From the NCBI GenBank assembly GCA_018814055.1, contig JAHJAL010000122.1, positions 1-6,282 on the forward strand: DNA of 6,282 bases, read 5' to 3'. The notes under the pieces are model-generated. The model had not been told where the DNA came from. It saw only the letters and a program-made list of their open reading frames with translations, and ran no database searches. Below, piece after piece: positions 4,389 through 6,282 of the stretch (positions are counted from its first letter, which is position 1; each line of letters starts with the position of its first letter). The stretch is from Patescibacteria group bacterium (GTDB taxonomy: Bacteria > Patescibacteriota > JAHJAL01). Both the position numbers and the translations under genes were made by a program.

Positions 4389-6282
4389 TTAATTCACGGT
4401 AACATCGATGGTAGCGGGGGTGTCGAGCCAGGTGAGGTGTTCGATGACGGGAGAGAAAGTTTCGTGGTAGGTGCCGGTGGGGACATTTGTCGTATCAAGA
4501 GTGAATTCAAAGTGGGCTACTTCGCCGGGAGACACGTAGGTTTGCAGGAGATTGATACGGTTGGGAGTGAGCCAATCATTGGAAGAGTAGAAGTCGCTAT
4601 GGCGATCCGGTGGATTGGTGGCACCAAGATGCATGGGGAAAGGATCGAAATTGTACCAGATGTTATCACCATCGTTGAGAAATTCAATCCAAACTTTTTT
4701 CTTTTCTCCTTGTTTGATAGTAACTTCACCAATGCTGTCATAGAAGGTAGCGCGATACCGAGCGGGGCCAACACCAAAGTTGTTGGTTGGCTTGATAATC
4801 CCATCGGGATTATCTGCGTTGCCTTGGCTATTGATCAAAACGTTGAATTCTGAATTAGGGATAATCCCATGCGGTCCCATTAGAGAAAATTTTTCTAGAA
4901 AATTACCCTTCTGACCAATCCCTGAAAAAACAATATGAAATTCACCCGTTTCACCCGGCATAGTGGTGTATTGATACATGTCGCCGACTTGTGAAGTGGA
5001 GTTCCAGCTAATGTCGGCAAATTTACTGTCTCGGCCCGCTTCTCCGCTAGTAACGATCAATACCTCGTCCAATCCCTCCAACCAAGCAGCATTGCCGGTA
5101 TTTTTGTATTCGACGGTGATATCGGCCTTTTTGGAATTTGATAGTTCTACGAAATAACTTGATTGATCTAAGTATTCAGTCATATATGTTTTGTCTTCAT
5201 AGTTTTGGCTGGCATCGATGGCTTGATCAATGATGTCGGGCAACAATTCATAGAATTTTTCGCCGGGACAGGCAGTGGCATTGACGTCGCGATGACCGCT
5301 GACGGCATCATATGATTCGCCATTGAGCGTGAGTACACTTTCGAGATTTAGGTCGGTTTGGAAGCTAATAAATGAGATGAGATCGACAACAGCGTCAATG
5401 CTGTTGTCGGCAGGATATTCTTCTTCATAGTTGCCAAGCACTGAAATGCCGACACTGCCATGGTTGAAACCATAGGCGTGGGCGGCTACAACCCCCAAGC
5501 CACCTTTGCGGCCTTCGTAAATATTGCCGTGATGATCGACGAGATAATTGTAGCCGATATCCCCCCATCCCCTCTCGATAGTATGAAAGTAGTAAATACC
5601 CCGGATCGTTGCCTCGGGGTCGATCGGAGTGTTGTCATTGGCGGCCGTGTGATGAATTATGACTTGGTCGATCCGGGCGTGTTCCATGTCATCCTCCCAG
5701 AACATAATTGATTCATCCGCTCCCCACTGGGTTCGGGAGATGATTAGTACAGTTTCCGCGCTGAGAATTTGGGCGGAAGAGCTGATATGAGCATTATCAT
5801 ATTGGGTTGGATCAAGAAAAACCAATTTTACTTGCGAAATCGGCAAATTATTGTCAAGGGAGATTTGATATTGGAAATAATTCGCGGCAAAATCAAGGGC
5901 ATAAGGGTCGGCGTACAATTCTGGCGATTGATAATCATTGTCATTGAAATATAACCGTGTCCATTCGGACCAATCGGTTTGATCTTGGCTGTAGCGAATG
6001 AATAATGTTGGGACCTTGTCCAATTGTTGATAATCAGTATTCCCCAATGTAACGGCTGCGCCGATCATCCAAGCAGGAATATTTGATGTGATAACATCGG
6101 ACGTGTAATTATCTATTTGAGCACCACCTGTCTGTGTGCCAGCCAACGCCAAATCATCAATATAATTATCTGATTTGACTTGATCGCCACTGGTTTGACC
6201 GACAGCGTGTACGGCAGTTAAAGATGTAACTGATAATATGATTATGAGAAAAGATTTGCAAAAAAGTTGAAAAAGTTTTTTC
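4389..6282 (-). CDS. Secreted PGRP/amidase_2 N-acetylmuramoyl-L-alanine amidase with Ig-like repeats
   Basis: The frame is open to the window edge. Its first full codons are KKLFQLFCKS, and base 6282 is the G of a codon whose first two bases lie outside, so an ATG (or GTG/TTG) at 6284-6282 would give 631 residues. In that numbering, residues 1-27 are a signal peptide (basic start, SFLIIILSVTSLTAV core, cleavage after VHA). About 65-174 is a beta-rich domain with WSEW that often precedes PGRP domains. About 180-355 is the PGRP amidase with zinc ligands H211 (IIHHTA), H331 (SGHRD) and C339 (ACPG) plus Y245 (GYNYL). This should cleave the MurNAc-L-Ala bond of peptidoglycan outside the cell. Two Ig-like repeats of NBR1 type (about 378-485 and 511-631) each show N(T/D)G(N/D)..W and a PGE turn. 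They may bind surface or scaffold. A TTG at 6152 is an inferior start that would lose the signal peptide. Confidence 0.92.
   Translation of the reverse strand, partial: KKLFQLFCKSFLIIILSVTSLTAVHAVGQTSGDQVKSDNYIDDLALAGTQTGGAQIDNYTSDVITSNIPAWMIGAAVTLGNTDYQQLDKVPTLFIRYSQDQTDWSEWTRLYFNDNDYQSPELYADPYALDFAANYFQYQISLDNNLPISQVKLVFLDPTQYDNAHISSSAQILSAETVLIISRTQWGADESIMFWEDDMEHARIDQVIIHHTAANDNTPIDPEATIRGIYYFHTIERGWGDIGYNYLVDHHGNIYEGRKGGLGVVAAHAYGFNHGSVGISVLGNYEEEYPADNSIDAVVDLISFISFQTDLNLESVLTLNGESYDAVSGHRDVNATACPGEKFYELLPDIIDQAIDASQNYEDKTYMTEYLDQSSYFVELSNSKKADITVEYKNTGNAAWLEGLDEVLIVTSGEAGRDSKFADISWNSTSQVGDMYQYTTMPGETGEFHIVFSGIGQKGNFLEKFSLMGPHGIIPNSEFNVLINSQGNADNPDGIIKPTNNFGVGPARYRATFYDSIGEVTIKQGEKKKVWIEFLNDGDNIWYNFDPFPMHLGATNPPDRHSDFYSSNDWLTPNRINLLQTYVSPGEVAHFEFTLDTTNVPTGTYHETFSPVIEHLTWLDTPATIDVTVN

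Noticed and set aside
4344..4853. Plus-strand open frame of 169 codons opposite the amidase C-terminus
   Set aside because: It lies antisense to well-supported Ig-like repeats, resembles no family I know, and mirrors their codon pattern; it is a shadow.
1..6282. Alternative genetic code, CRISPR array, insertion sequence or prophage genes
   Set aside because: TGA acts as a normal stop (3295-3297 and 2416-2418), and no direct-repeat array, transposase or phage structural gene is present.

Overview
The window is a compact run of protein genes, all on the minus strand, from a moderately AT-rich bacterium. It reads from the high-coordinate end to the low one. Small genes, gaps of 5-80 bases, ordinary stop codons (TAA, TAG and TGA all used), the near absence of Shine-Dalgarno sequences, and the family mix (secreted PGRP amidase with Ig-like repeats, small nucleotide hydrolases, stand-alone archaeo-eukaryotic primase) suggest a Patescibacteria/CPR-like genome. 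This is inference from style; no marker gene is present. TGA serves as a stop, which argues against the TGA-as-glycine lineages (Gracilibacteria, Absconditabacteria).

Upstream block (6282 to 3295). First is a secreted zinc N-acetylmuramoyl-L-alanine amidase. Its reading frame runs off the window with only the first two bases of the start codon missing. Next come a stand-alone AEP-superfamily primase/polymerase and a small three-helix membrane protein.

Intergenic stretch (3294 to 3104). It holds the best promoter candidate of the window: a perfect TATAAT with an 18-base spacer. It also holds a possible 28-residue CxxC micro-protein not previously listed among the long reading frames.

Downstream block (3103 to 1). 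This is a tightly packed probable operon of nucleotide and phosphate chemistry: HAD phosphatase, nucleoside 2-deoxyribosyltransferase-like protein, inosine/xanthosine triphosphatase (YjjX/DUF84 type), Nudix hydrolase, PP2C-type phosphatase, and the beginning of a second Nudix-like protein cut by the window edge. The natural reading is a salvage and pool-sanitation cluster: removing damaged or deaminated nucleotides, exchanging bases on deoxyribose and dephosphorylating products. A signalling-type phosphatase has been added.

The main structural surprise is in the HAD gene. As read, it ends early with a non-homologous tail. One extra base in the CCCGGG run at 2515-2520 puts the true tail out of frame. 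Reading through it gives a normal HAD C-terminus whose TGA overlaps the ATG of the next gene (ATGA), closing an apparent 42-base gap.
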